A stretch of DNA of 7,684 nucleotides, taken from Alphaproteobacteria bacterium UBA6062 (GTDB taxonomy: Bacteria > Pseudomonadota > Alphaproteobacteria > Sneathiellales > Sneathiellaceae). Positions 1 to 6,353 of the stretch are shown here, in pieces. The stretch lies in assembly GCA_002428885.1 (NCBI GenBank), contig DIYE01000282.1, positions 1 through 7,684 on the forward strand, in the 5' to 3' direction. Numbering within the stretch: position 1 is the stretch's first letter; the number at the start of each line of letters is the position of its first letter. Both the position numbers and the translations under genes were made by a program. Below the pieces are notes generated by a model. That model searched no databases. It was not told the DNA's origin and was given only the letters and a program-made list of their open reading frames with translations.

Positions 1-207
1 AAGTGCAGGAAATGTGGTTCATTTCCAAGCTTGGCTGACGCCGCAGAGGCGAAAACCGATCCTGTCCGAAGGATGCGAAAACGGCTTTGGTCTGCTGCAT
101 CATACTTCTTAGATGGGGCTCCCCCCATCTGGCGAACTATTCCTTGCAGCCCTTTGCCGTTTATCGCACCAGAAAACCGTCATTCTAGAACTTACGACCT
201 TATGAAA
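1..207. other. Stretch without a supportable gene
   Basis: Plus-strand frame 1 is open from the window edge to 237, but its product is rich in Arg, Pro and Ser, resembles nothing I know, and overlaps the 3' end of the DUF2061 gene in antisense. A minus-strand frame is open from about 136 to the left edge with possible ATG codons at 103 and 100, but it lacks a convincing ribosome binding site. Plus-strand frame 3 ends in a stop at 36-38 and could be the last codons of an upstream gene, which cannot be tested here. The stretch also contains direct copies of GCGAAAAC at 49-56 and 75-82 flanking a small hairpin (ATCCT 59-63, AGGAT 70-74), and a stronger hairpin at 111-130. Confidence 0.5.
111..130. 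repeat. Perfect 8-bp inverted repeat (hairpin)
   Basis: AGATGGGG at 111-118 and CCCCATCT at 123-130 pair perfectly around a 4-nt loop. No T-run follows on either strand, so this is not a standard intrinsic terminator. It lies about 80 nt downstream of the DUF2061 stop and could act as a 3' end or RNA stability element for that transcript; this is inference. Confidence 0.5.
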
Positions 208-414
208 TCAGACTGCCATGGGCTCCCCCTTTTGTGAGAACGCCGTCCACAGGCGTTCATGAAAATAGAAAACAATCGTGTTACACACCGGCTCGACAAG
301 CGCGATCAGTCCCCCGATCAAAAAGCTGCCCGTCAAGATATATCCGACCAGAAACGCAACGCTGAAATGAAGAACGGCGAAACTCGCTGTTTTTAAAAAA
401 GCCTTTCTATCCAT
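208..414 (-). CDS. DUF2061 small inner-membrane protein
   Basis: This 68-residue protein matches the DUF2061 family of very small predicted membrane proteins of unknown function. Visible features are two hydrophobic segments (about residues 10-26 and 32-50), the TGSFLIGGLIALVEP stretch between and into the second, and the family's C-terminal FYFHERLW motif. Length is normal for the family. An ATG two codons upstream (420) would sit only 2 nt from the AGGAG ribosome binding site, whereas the ATG at 414 has an 8-nt spacing, so I chose 414. The gene has its own promoter and is separated from the upstream multicopper oxidase gene by an intrinsic terminator, so it is probably a single-gene transcript. 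Family assignment is fairly sure. No function is established, and a link to metal supply is only suggested by the promoter. Confidence 0.85.
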   Translation of the reverse strand: MDRKAFLKTASFAVLHFSVAFLVGYILTGSFLIGGLIALVEPVCNTIVFYFHERLWTAFSQKGEPMAV

Positions 415-422
415 TTCCATGT

Positions 423-427
423 CTCCT
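423..427 (-). promoter_or_regulatory. Ribosome binding site that decides the DUF2061 start
   Basis: AGGAG on the minus strand is 8 nt from the ATG at 414 but only 2 nt from the ATG at 420. The spacing favours the shorter 68-residue product. Confidence 0.7.
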
Positions 428-442
428 GAACCGTTGTTTAGG

Positions 443-472
443 ATTATATATGCTATTAATAATCATTTGCAA
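443..472 (-). promoter_or_regulatory. Sigma70-type promoter of the DUF2061 gene
   Basis: On the minus strand, TTGCAA (467-472, four of six matches to the -35 consensus) is separated by 18 nt from a perfect TATAAT -10 (443-448). The -10 lies about 28 nt upstream of the chosen start codon, giving a short leader that contains the AGGAG site. This is the best-formed promoter in the window. Confidence 0.65.
451..471 (-). promoter_or_regulatory. Fur-box-like operator inside the promoter
   Basis: The 21-bp AT-rich element begins TGCAAATGATTATT on the minus strand and closes with GCA. Seven of its ten mirrored base pairs are complementary. It resembles Fur-family boxes (TGCAAATGATAAT half-site type) and fills the spacer between -35 and -10, the usual place for a repressor site. 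Binding by Fur, Mur or Irr is inference from this resemblance. Confidence 0.4.
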
Positions 473-483
473 CAAGAAAATTC

Positions 484-516
484 AAAAAACCTGTTCAAAC
501 GAAAAGAAAGAACAGG
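484..516 (-). terminator. Intrinsic terminator after the multicopper oxidase gene
   Basis: Read on the minus strand, CCTGTTC (510-516) and GAACAGG (490-496) form a perfect 7-bp stem around a 13-nt loop, immediately followed by six T residues (484-489). It begins 34 nt after the oxidase stop codon. The loop is long, but stem plus T-run is convincing. Confidence 0.75.
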
Positions 517-550
517 AAATCACCCTAACTATCTGTTTTAAATAATATTT

Positions 551-1942
551 TTAAACGACACGAACAAACCCGGCCAGACCGGACTTTTGATGCTCGATAA
601 CATGACAGTGAAATGCCCAATCGCCAGGATTATCCGCAACCAATCCGATCTCGACGATTTCATTTTTCCGCAAGAGCACCGTATCCGTCCAGATCGGAGC
701 AACCGCCCCTAGATTGGACGAAAGCACTTTAAAAGTCAGTCCGTGCAAATGGATCGGATGCTGGTTGGGGCTTTCATTTTGAAGCCGAAATATATAACTC
801 CTGCCCAACTTCATTGTTACCAGCGGCTGAGTACCCTGAACAGCATCCCCGGCCCAGGGGGTTTTATTAATTGACCAGAAAGTATACCCAAAAGAACCAC
901 AAAAACCGTTGCGAGTGCCATTTCCCTCTGGCGACCAGCCAAAAATGAGGTCATGCCGCTCCGCTGTTTTAAGATCAGGTTCCGACAACGGATTAGGGTG
1001 CAGAGGCCTAAGATCCCTTAAATCCCTCTTTAGGGTCATGCCTCGCCCCTTCAGCCGCACCAGCCCATGCTGTCTATAACCGAGCAGTGTTGAAACAAGA
1101 ACCTCCTGCCCTTCTCCATCCGGCATTCGAAGCATGATGTCCGCTCGCTGGCCTGGTGACAGAATGAGAGAGTTTTTCTCCGTGGGCAGAGGCTGTTTTA
1201 CGGAAAGAGGATGGCCGTCCAGCGCAACAATCATGCCTTGCGCACCTGCCAGCACCAGTTTGTAGATCCGGGTCGGATCTGTTGCCACAAGCCGTAATCT
1301 TACCAGACCGCCTGCGGGAGCTTCCTCCAGATATTTCCGCTGCCAGTTGGCGGTGATAACGGTTCCTTTCGTGCCTCCTCTTGCTGCTCCCTTTGCCGTG
1401 AACAACTTATCTTCAAACTGCCCATTGGACTTGAGACGAAAATCCCGGAGGTTAACAGCAATATCCGCATCAACGGTCGGAGGGTCACGCTCCTCTACAA
1501 TGATGATACCGGTTAAGCCCCGTGCCATCTGTTCCATGGTCATGCAATGGGGGTGATACCAATAGGTTCCCGCATCTTCGGGGGTAAAGCTGTACCGATA
1601 GGTTTCTTCTTCAGCCATGGGAAACTGGGTGAGATAGGGAACACCATCCATTTTGTTGGGAACCCGGATACCATGCCAGTGCATGGAAGTGTAATCTGCC
1701 AAGCCGTTTGTCACATCGGCAGAGAATAGATCACCTTGCCGCATCCGAATCACTGGCGGCGGTGCATCAGGCAGCAGGCTTACCATATTTTCGGTAATAT
1801 CTTCGGTCAGGAAATACCGCGCCTTCTGCAGCTTAAGAGCCAGCGGTGAAGCCGACGCGTGCCTTACCTGCCAGGCACCCGCCAGTCCGCCACCTGCCAG
1901 TGTTGCTGCTCCGGCTCCTAGAATAAACTGCCGCCTGTCCAT
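551..1942 (-). CDS. Tat-exported multicopper oxidase, CumA-like
   Basis: This is a 463-residue three-cupredoxin oxidase that would couple one-electron substrate oxidation to reduction of oxygen to water in the periplasm. All four copper motifs are present: HWHG (H88, H90), WYHPH (H130, H132), HPIHLHG (H395, H398, H400) and HCHVIEH (H445, C446, H447, H451). The N-terminus is a compact Tat signal (RR at 3-4, then QFIL and an Ala/Gly-rich core) with a likely cleavage after ASA at 29-31. The type 1 copper axial position is Leu456, five residues after H451, where CueO has Met. No Met-rich copper-binding insert of CueO/CopA kind is visible. The closest resemblance is to CumA-type oxidases, once linked to Mn(II) oxidation. 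The substrate is unknown. The ATG at 1942 follows AAGGG at a reasonable distance and gives the intact Tat signal. The gene lies 101 bp behind the GntR gene. Confidence 0.9.
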   Translation of the reverse strand: MDRRQFILGAGAATLAGGGLAGAWQVRHASASPLALKLQKARYFLTEDITENMVSLLPDAPPPVIRMRQGDLFSADVTNGLADYTSMHWHGIRVPNKMDGVPYLTQFPMAEEETYRYSFTPEDAGTYWYHPHCMTMEQMARGLTGIIIVEERDPPTVDADIAVNLRDFRLKSNGQFEDKLFTAKGAARGGTKGTVITANWQRKYLEEAPAGGLVRLRLVATDPTRIYKLVLAGAQGMIVALDGHPLSVKQPLPTEKNSLILSPGQRADIMLRMPDGEGQEVLVSTLLGYRQHGLVRLKGRGMTLKRDLRDLRPLHPNPLSEPDLKTAERHDLIFGWSPEGNGTRNGFCGSFGYTFWSINKTPWAGDAVQGTQPLVTMKLGRSYIFRLQNESPNQHPIHLHGLTFKVLSSNLGAVAPIWTDTVLLRKNEIVEIGLVADNPGDWAFHCHVIEHQKSGLAGFVRVV

Positions 1943-1988
1943 TCCAATACCCTTCTTTGCCCTCAGTTATCCGGATTTATCGCATGAC

Positions 1989-1998
1989 TGATATATCA
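1989..1998. repeat. Perfect 10-bp palindrome upstream of the oxidase gene
   Basis: TGATATATCA is a perfect palindrome about 47 nt upstream of the oxidase start codon, in the 101-bp gap after the GntR gene. It could be part of a promoter or operator for the oxidase, but I see no convincing -35/-10 pair. A short AT-rich palindrome can also occur by chance. Confidence 0.25.
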
Positions 1999-2043
1999 AA
2001 ACCATGAGACTCTTGGTCACAGGCGCCCTCTCGGGAACCCGGC

Positions 2044-2823
2044 TTAGAGAATTTCCCGCTTTCGGGAAACATCTTCACGCTCTTGTCGGCGCAGAGCCGC
2101 CAGCAGTGCATCCCGCACGTAATCCACATGATCCATCGCCTGCTGTTCCGCCTGATGGCGATCACCGGCCACTATGGCCCGGGTGATTGCCTCATGCTGC
2201 GACAAAAGATCCGAAGCAACCCTTGCGCTGCAAAACAACTCCCGGCGACTGAAGAAAATAGACTGCCGGTTAAGGTCATAGAGACTGGTCATTGTGTGAA
2301 TGAGGGTGCGGTTATAGCTGGCCTCGACGATAGCCATATGAAAGCGGGAATCGAGATCGGAGGCTTCCTCTTCGGTACCACTGGTGTGGACCTCTTTCAT
2401 TCTGGACACCAGTTCCGTCAACCGGTCATGATCACGGACCGTTGCCCGCTCTGCCGCCAATCGTGCCGCAAAGCCCTCCTGATGACGGCGGTATTCCAGA
2501 TGGTCATCCAGGGCGGTCGGATGTCGTGTATAAAGTGAAACAAGGGCCGGCAACATAACCGGGCCTGACAGCCTGGCAATATACAATCCCTCCCCTGACA
2601 CGATATTCACCAGCTCCCTTTTCTCCAATAGCTTTAAGGCTTCCCTCAATTTCGGGCGGGAGATGTCCAGTTGAGCAGCAAGATCCCTCTCACCCGGCAG
2701 ACGGCTTTCTTCTTTCAGCAAACCGCTGAGTATATATTCCTCAATCTGCCGCGCCGCTTTTTCCGCGAGCGGGTCACCGCTGACCGGCTCAAACAAGGCC
2801 TCTGGCGATTGCAATACCGTCAT
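2044..2823 (-). CDS. GntR-family (FadR subfamily) transcriptional regulator
   Basis: The 259-residue product has an N-terminal winged helix-turn-helix (about residues 17-83; SRLPGERDLAAQLDISRPKLREAL is the diagnostic stretch) and a C-terminal all-helical FCD ligand domain. The FCD metal-site residues are visible as DxxxH (D158, H162), H210 and H232. FCD domains commonly bind carboxylic acids, and relatives such as LldR and PdhR sense lactate or pyruvate. The gene is divergent from a 2-hydroxy acid dehydrogenase, so it most likely controls that gene in response to its substrate or product. The open frame extends upstream to a TTG at 2925. I prefer the ATG at 2823 because the extra 34 residues are not part of the fold and would overlap the control region of the divergent gene. 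Activator or repressor cannot be told. Confidence 0.88.
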   Translation of the reverse strand: MTVLQSPEALFEPVSGDPLAEKAARQIEEYILSGLLKEESRLPGERDLAAQLDISRPKLREALKLLEKRELVNIVSGEGLYIARLSGPVMLPALVSLYTRHPTALDDHLEYRRHQEGFAARLAAERATVRDHDRLTELVSRMKEVHTSGTEEEASDLDSRFHMAIVEASYNRTLIHTMTSLYDLNRQSIFFSRRELFCSARVASDLLSQHEAITRAIVAGDRHQAEQQAMDHVDYVRDALLAALRRQEREDVSRKREIL

Positions 2824-2847
2824 GACTATCCGTCTCTCTTTTAGAAC

Positions 2848-2884
2848 TACCGGCACCCTAAGCGCTGGTAAACAAACTTGACCA
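2848..2884. promoter_or_regulatory. Candidate GntR/FadR-type operator repeats
   Basis: TACCGGC (2848-2854) and GCTGGTA (2864-2870) form an inverted repeat with one mismatch and a 9-nt spacer. TGGT (2866-2869) and ACCA (2881-2884) form a second one with an 11-nt spacer. FadR-subfamily operators usually have TGGT and ACCA arms, but with a much shorter spacer, so the match is suggestive only. The second repeat overlaps the TTGACC -35 candidate. Confidence 0.35.
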
Positions 2885-2926
2885 TCTAAAGAAGATAAGG
2901 TAATTGAAGCTTCCATCATCGTCAAC

Positions 2927-2932
2927 AGGAGG
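2927..2932 (+). promoter_or_regulatory. Strong ribosome binding site of the dehydrogenase gene
   Basis: A full consensus AGGAGG lies 6 nt before the ATG at 2939 and fixes that start. Confidence 0.85.
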
Positions 2933-2938
2933 CCTGCA

Positions 2939-4078
2939 ATGCGACTTCAGGACTGTCACAATTTTCATGATTTTCGCGAACTGGCCCGCCGAAGACTGCC
3001 GGGACCGATCTTCAATTATATCGATGGTGCCGCCGACGATGAAGTAACCCATCGCAAGAATACCAGCAGCTTTGAAAATGTAGATTTAGTGCCCAGCATC
3101 CTTAACGGCGTTCGAGACATTGACCTGTCGGTGACGGTCCTGGGGCAAAAACTTGATCTGCCAATTTACTGTTCACCCACCGCCCTGCAACGGCTCTTCC
3201 ACCATCAGGGAGAAAGAGCGGTCGCCGCAGCGGCTGCGAAATTCGGAACAATGTTCGGTGTCTCCTCCCTTGGTACCGTCAGTCTGGAGGACCTTCGTAA
3301 GAAACATGACAATCCTCAAGTCTATCAGTTCTACTTTCACAAGGACCGGGGCCTGAACCGCGCCATGATGCAACGGGCAAAAGAGGCCGGCGTGAATGTC
3401 ATGATGCTCACCGTTGACAGTATTACCGGCGGCAACAGGGAACGAGATCTCAGAACCGGCTTTTCAATTCCCTTTAAACTGACCCTCGGCGGCATGATAC
3501 AATTCGCCATTAAACCTGCCTGGGGCCTCAATTATGTCTGCCATGAGCGATTTAGATTACCTCAGCTTGAAGAGCATATTGATATGGGCGGAGGTGCTTT
3601 ATCTATCGGCCGGTATTTCACCGAAATGCTGGATCCCACAATGAACTGGGATGATGTCGCAGAGATGGTGCAGGAATGGGGCGGTGAATATTGCCTGAAA
3701 GGCGTAATCTCGGCCGAAGATGCAGCGACGGCGGCCTCTATCGGCTGTACAGGCGTTGTCCTATCCAACCATGGCGGACGGCAACTGGATGGCTCCAGGA
3801 CTGCTTTCGATCAGCTTGGCGAGGTTCTGGATACAGCCGGAGATAAGCTGGATGTCCTGATGGATGGCGGTGTCCAGCGTGGCACCCATGTCCTGAAGGC
3901 TCTTTCCATGGGTGCCAAGGCTGTCGGTATCGGGCGGGGATATCTCTATCCCCTGGCGGCTGCCGGTCAGCCCGGTGTTGAGCGGGCCCTCGAGCTGATG
4001 AAGGCAGAAATTGAACGAGATATGCGCCTCATGGGTGCCAGCTCCGTCTCGGAGCTATCCCGCAACAATCTCCGTTAA
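2939..4078 (+). CDS. FMN-dependent L-2-hydroxy acid dehydrogenase, LldD-like
   Basis: This 379-residue TIM-barrel flavoprotein oxidises an L-2-hydroxy acid to the 2-oxo acid. Family residues are in place: Y27 in FNYIDGAADDE, Y132 in QFYFHKDRG, the NRERDLRTGF stretch (166-175), K254 in LKGV, and the active-site block SNHGGRQLDG with catalytic H278 and R281. The FMN phosphate site is DGGVQRGTHVLKAL (309-322) plus GRGYLYPLA (332-340). Length is normal for LldD, lactate oxidase and mandelate dehydrogenase. There is no signal peptide or long hydrophobic segment, so it is cytoplasmic or peripheral on the inner membrane. L-lactate is the default guess, but glycolate, 2-hydroxyglutarate, mandelate or another acid cannot be excluded. 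No lactate permease or LutABC-type gene is nearby. The divergent GntR regulator supports substrate-inducible expression. The gene converges on the TAXI gene with only 15 bp between the stops. Confidence 0.92.
   Translation: MRLQDCHNFHDFRELARRRLPGPIFNYIDGAADDEVTHRKNTSSFENVDLVPSILNGVRDIDLSVTVLGQKLDLPIYCSPTALQRLFHHQGERAVAAAAAKFGTMFGVSSLGTVSLEDLRKKHDNPQVYQFYFHKDRGLNRAMMQRAKEAGVNVMMLTVDSITGGNRERDLRTGFSIPFKLTLGGMIQFAIKPAWGLNYVCHERFRLPQLEEHIDMGGGALSIGRYFTEMLDPTMNWDDVAEMVQEWGGEYCLKGVISAEDAATAASIGCTGVVLSNHGGRQLDGSRTAFDQLGEVLDTAGDKLDVLMDGGVQRGTHVLKALSMGAKAVGIGRGYLYPLAAAGQPGVERALELMKAEIERDMRLMGASSVSELSRNNLR
4040..4056. repeat. Hairpin at the convergent 3' ends
   Basis: AGCTCCG (4040-4046) and CGGAGCT (4050-4056) are perfectly complementary around a 3-nt loop, inside the last codons of the dehydrogenase gene and just past the TAXI gene on the other strand. 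A shorter AGCGG/CCGCT pair surrounds 4078-4089. Neither has a T-run, so termination here is unproven; with 15 bp between convergent stops the hairpin could serve both transcripts. Confidence 0.35.
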
Positions 4079-4093
4079 GCGGTTCCGCTCTCG

Positions 4094-5062
4094 TCAGTTC
4101 CCGTTTTTCTGCAGCCACTGCCCGGCCGGCTTGAACCGCTTCCAGGAGGGAACTTCAGTGGAAATATCAATATTCCCCCACTTTGGATGATAAGGGCCGC
4201 TTTTCAGCACATCTATGGAGCTGAAAAGCTGGTCCGTAAATTTCTCCAGAAGCTTGTATCGACGTGATCCCTCCCGCCAGTTGAAGACAGCAAGGATCGC
4301 ACCGACGGCAACCGTTGATACCTCGTCCCCTTTGCCAATCAGGCCGGGATAATCCTTATGGGAAAGTTCGGTTTCGAAGTAAGGAAAGTCGACGCTTTTC
4401 GGCAGGGTAATGTCAAGAAGCTTATATTCGGAGTCTTCCTCCAGACTCTTGAGAAGATTACTGGGCTTACCAACCACAAAAACAGCAGCCTCAATCAGAT
4501 CTTCCTCCAGTGCTTCCAAAGCCTCCTGACCGGAAACATTGATCGGGTCAACTTCGATCCCCAGTCCCTTAAACAGGATGGAAGCCGTCATTTCCGTTCC
4601 GCTTCCCTGACGTCCAACCCCCACTGACGCGCCTTCCAGAAATTTAAGGCTCTTGACCGGCTTCTTGGCGAGGATGTGAATTTCCTCATTATAGAGCTTG
4701 GTTATGTAGCGAATGGAGCCTGTCGCACCGGGGATGGATTTTGAATTGGCGACCTCTCTCAGCACATCACTTTGCACGATGGCCAGATCAGTGCCGTCCA
4801 GTTCAATCAAATCCTTGATATTCTGTCGGGATCCTTTGCCAAGCATGGTGATAATCCGAAGCTCGCTGCTATCCAGCGCATCGGACATATTCTGGGCAAT
4901 TCGAACATAGGTACCGTTCACCCCGCCGGACATAATGCCGAGGTTAGCCTGCTCCGCTTGCGCAGGCGCAAGCATGGCCAAACCAAGGGAGAGACCTGTA
5001 ACAATAGACGCTAATTTCATCACCCACCGAGAGTATCTCTCTTTTTTAATCAGGCCAGACAT
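4094..5062 (-). CDS. TAXI-family TRAP-type solute-binding protein, no permease nearby
   Basis: The 322-residue periplasmic binding protein has a signal peptide (MKLASIVTGLSLGLAMLAPAQA, with cleavage after A36) followed by typical TAXI sequence: GIMSGGVNGTYVRIA (42-56), SRQNIKDL, DGTDLAIVQSDV (89-100), LYNEEIHILA (123-132) and GRQGSGTEMTA (150-160). Length matches the family. TAXI proteins normally deliver solutes such as small dicarboxylates or glutamate to a fused TRAP membrane subunit, yet none is found in this window. It is the last gene of the exported four-gene unit, 46 bp after the protease gene, so its job may be ligand sensing or delivery to a distant permease. The frame is open to an ATG at 5152, but that start would overlap the protease gene and bury the signal peptide. 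The ATG at 5062 has GAGGGG 6 nt upstream. Confidence 0.88.
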   Translation of the reverse strand: MSGLIKKERYSRWVMKLASIVTGLSLGLAMLAPAQAEQANLGIMSGGVNGTYVRIAQNMSDALDSSELRIITMLGKGSRQNIKDLIELDGTDLAIVQSDVLREVANSKSIPGATGSIRYITKLYNEEIHILAKKPVKSLKFLEGASVGVGRQGSGTEMTASILFKGLGIEVDPINVSGQEALEALEEDLIEAAVFVVGKPSNLLKSLEEDSEYKLLDITLPKSVDFPYFETELSHKDYPGLIGKGDEVSTVAVGAILAVFNWREGSRRYKLLEKFTDQLFSSIDVLKSGPYHPKWGNIDISTEVPSWKRFKPAGQWLQKNGN

Positions 5063-5068
5063 TCTGTT

Positions 5069-5074
5069 CCCCTC
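5069..5074 (-). promoter_or_regulatory. Ribosome binding site that decides the TAXI gene start
   Basis: GAGGGG within a longer purine run lies 6 nt before the ATG at 5062, supporting that start over the upstream in-frame ATG at 5152. Confidence 0.7.
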
Positions 5075-5108
5075 TTCCTTCTGTCTTTCCGTTCCTCTGA
5101 TCACGCTA

Positions 5109-6353
5109 TCATCCCTGATCACATTCAGCCTGGGCTCTTTGGTATGAGACACCGTTATTCTTCAAAAATTTCTCCACCTCTCGATAAGAGTGGGCATAAT
5201 TAAATTTTGAATTGTCTTTTTTTCTGCTGACCCCGGTATAATGAAGACCGACAACATGCCCGCAGGAATTAACAATGGGCGAGCCACTGTTTCCCCCAGT
5301 GGTTTCCACACCATGTTGAAGATCTTCATTACCTTGGCGGTTGATGAAGATGCCTTCTACGGCACCGAAAGAAAATCGAGGTGACGGCACATCATCCTTG
5401 GACGGAACAACCCGCTCATCGATAAAATGCAGCAACCGTGAAAAAGTCCTGTCGGTATTTGCAATAATTCCCGGAAATCCGCCTATCGCGACGTTATCTC
5501 CCTCAATAACACTCTTTGCAAAAACCAGGGTTTTATCTGGTTTGATACCGGCAGCGTTTACGATAGCGGCATCAACGCCAAGGCCCTTCGATGTCATTCC
5601 AACCCGATAAATGGTGCCAACGCCAATACCTAACTTATGACTGGCCAGAACAATTTGCTCTGCACCACGCACAACATGAGCATTAGTGAGGATTTGAGTG
5701 TCGTTAATAAAAAATCCGCTTCCCGTTCCAACAACCCGCAACTTGCCCTTATAGGTCTTCATAACCAGAATAAGAACCGTTGAATCCTTCAGCATCCGGA
5801 TGATATCTTTTTGGGTATATTTTACGGTCCGCTCGATCACGGCCGGAGCGACTACCGGTGACGTAGCGACAACCGGCTCCTCTTTCCTGACAGGAGCAGC
5901 AGGTGTGTTTTTCCTCGGTTTTGATACGGCTTTTCTTTCCTTGGACGCAGTTTTTTTGCTCTCACCAGGTACAGCGCCAGTCTTGTAGGCGGCCCGTATC
6001 TTATCGGCTTTTCCCGGATTATCTTCCGCCCATTCCTCAGCCGTTTCGCGAACATCCTCCAGATCGACGCCTTTAAACTTATTCTTGCGAAGCCTAAGGG
6101 CTGTGATGCTCTTGGGATGGTTCGCCAAAATCTGATCGACGACAAGCATCATGCGGAACAGATTTTCTCCTTTACGACGCCTATCCGCTTCTTTGAAATA
6201 ATCCATAGCGGTTGCGGCAAGAACCGAGTCGGATGTTTTGGCCTGCACCGTGTTGGGGAGGAGAGCGCTTGTTGAGATAGATGCCATAAAGAGAGCCAAT
6301 AGCCCAGCCTTCAAAGTCCGGCGTCCTCCCCCAAAAATGCTTGAGATGTTCAT
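5109..6353 (-). CDS. Secreted trypsin-like serine protease with helical N-terminal domain
   Basis: This 414-residue protein begins with a signal peptide (cleavage likely after TVQA, A38). A predicted helical, TPR-like segment (about 42-125) and a Lys/Pro/Ala/Val-rich linker (about 128-172) lead to a chymotrypsin-fold protease domain (about 185-400). The catalytic triad is visible: H226 in ILTNAHVV, D261 in GLGVDAAIV and S356 in TTGGNSGSPIV. GTGSGFFI before the His and GHVVGLHYTG after the Ser are typical of bacterial S1-type enzymes. No PDZ domain follows, so it is not DegP/HtrA. It should act in the periplasm or at the surface; the target is unknown. The start overlaps the upstream stop as ATGA (6350-6353), and a strong GAGGGGAGG site 8 nt upstream is built from the last codons of that gene, implying coupled translation. 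Residues C364 and C411 could form a disulfide. Confidence 0.88.
   Translation of the reverse strand: MNISSIFGGGRRTLKAGLLALFMASISTSALLPNTVQAKTSDSVLAATAMDYFKEADRRRKGENLFRMMLVVDQILANHPKSITALRLRKNKFKGVDLEDVRETAEEWAEDNPGKADKIRAAYKTGAVPGESKKTASKERKAVSKPRKNTPAAPVRKEEPVVATSPVVAPAVIERTVKYTQKDIIRMLKDSTVLILVMKTYKGKLRVVGTGSGFFINDTQILTNAHVVRGAEQIVLASHKLGIGVGTIYRVGMTSKGLGVDAAIVNAAGIKPDKTLVFAKSVIEGDNVAIGGFPGIIANTDRTFSRLLHFIDERVVPSKDDVPSPRFSFGAVEGIFINRQGNEDLQHGVETTGGNSGSPIVNSCGHVVGLHYTGVSRKKDNSKFNYAHSYREVEKFLKNNGVSYQRAQAECDQG

Larger units (their letters stand above)
2824..2938. promoter_or_regulatory. Divergent control region between regulator and dehydrogenase
   Basis: This 115-bp gap must hold both promoters and probably the regulator's binding site. 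A -35-like TTGACC at 2878-2883 points toward the dehydrogenase but lacks a clear -10. GAAGCTTC at 2906-2913 is a perfect 8-bp palindrome. Two overlapping inverted repeats with TACC/GGTA and TGGT/ACCA ends occupy 2848-2884. Confidence 0.6.

Noticed and set aside
1..103. Minus-strand frame with ATG at 103/100 running off the left edge
   Set aside because: Only about 34 residues are visible, there is no good ribosome binding site and no recognisable motif.
1..237. Open plus-strand frame from the left edge, ATG-like start at 31-33 or earlier
   Set aside because: Composition is unlike the other proteins here, no family resemblance, and it runs antisense over the end of the well-supported DUF2061 gene.
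2083..2538. 151-residue plus-strand open frame antisense to the GntR gene
   Set aside because: It is fully covered by a regulator with clear HTH and FCD motifs; the antisense product looks like a shadow translation rich in Cys, His and Arg.
2824..2925. N-terminal extension of the GntR regulator from a TTG start at 2925
   Set aside because: The added residues precede the normal FadR-type N-terminus and would occupy the divergent promoter region; the ATG at 2823 gives a standard length.
4078..4089. AGCGG/CCGCT inverted repeat after the dehydrogenase stop as a bidirectional terminator
   Set aside because: The loop would be only 2 nt and no T-run follows on either strand.
5063..5152. Longer TAXI protein from the ATG at 5152
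   Set aside because: It overlaps the protease gene, places a charged 30-residue stretch before the signal peptide and lacks the strong ribosome binding site seen before 5062.
5109..6353. Protease as a DegP/HtrA homologue
   Set aside because: There is no PDZ domain after the catalytic domain, and the N-terminal helical domain with Lys/Pro linker is not found in DegP.
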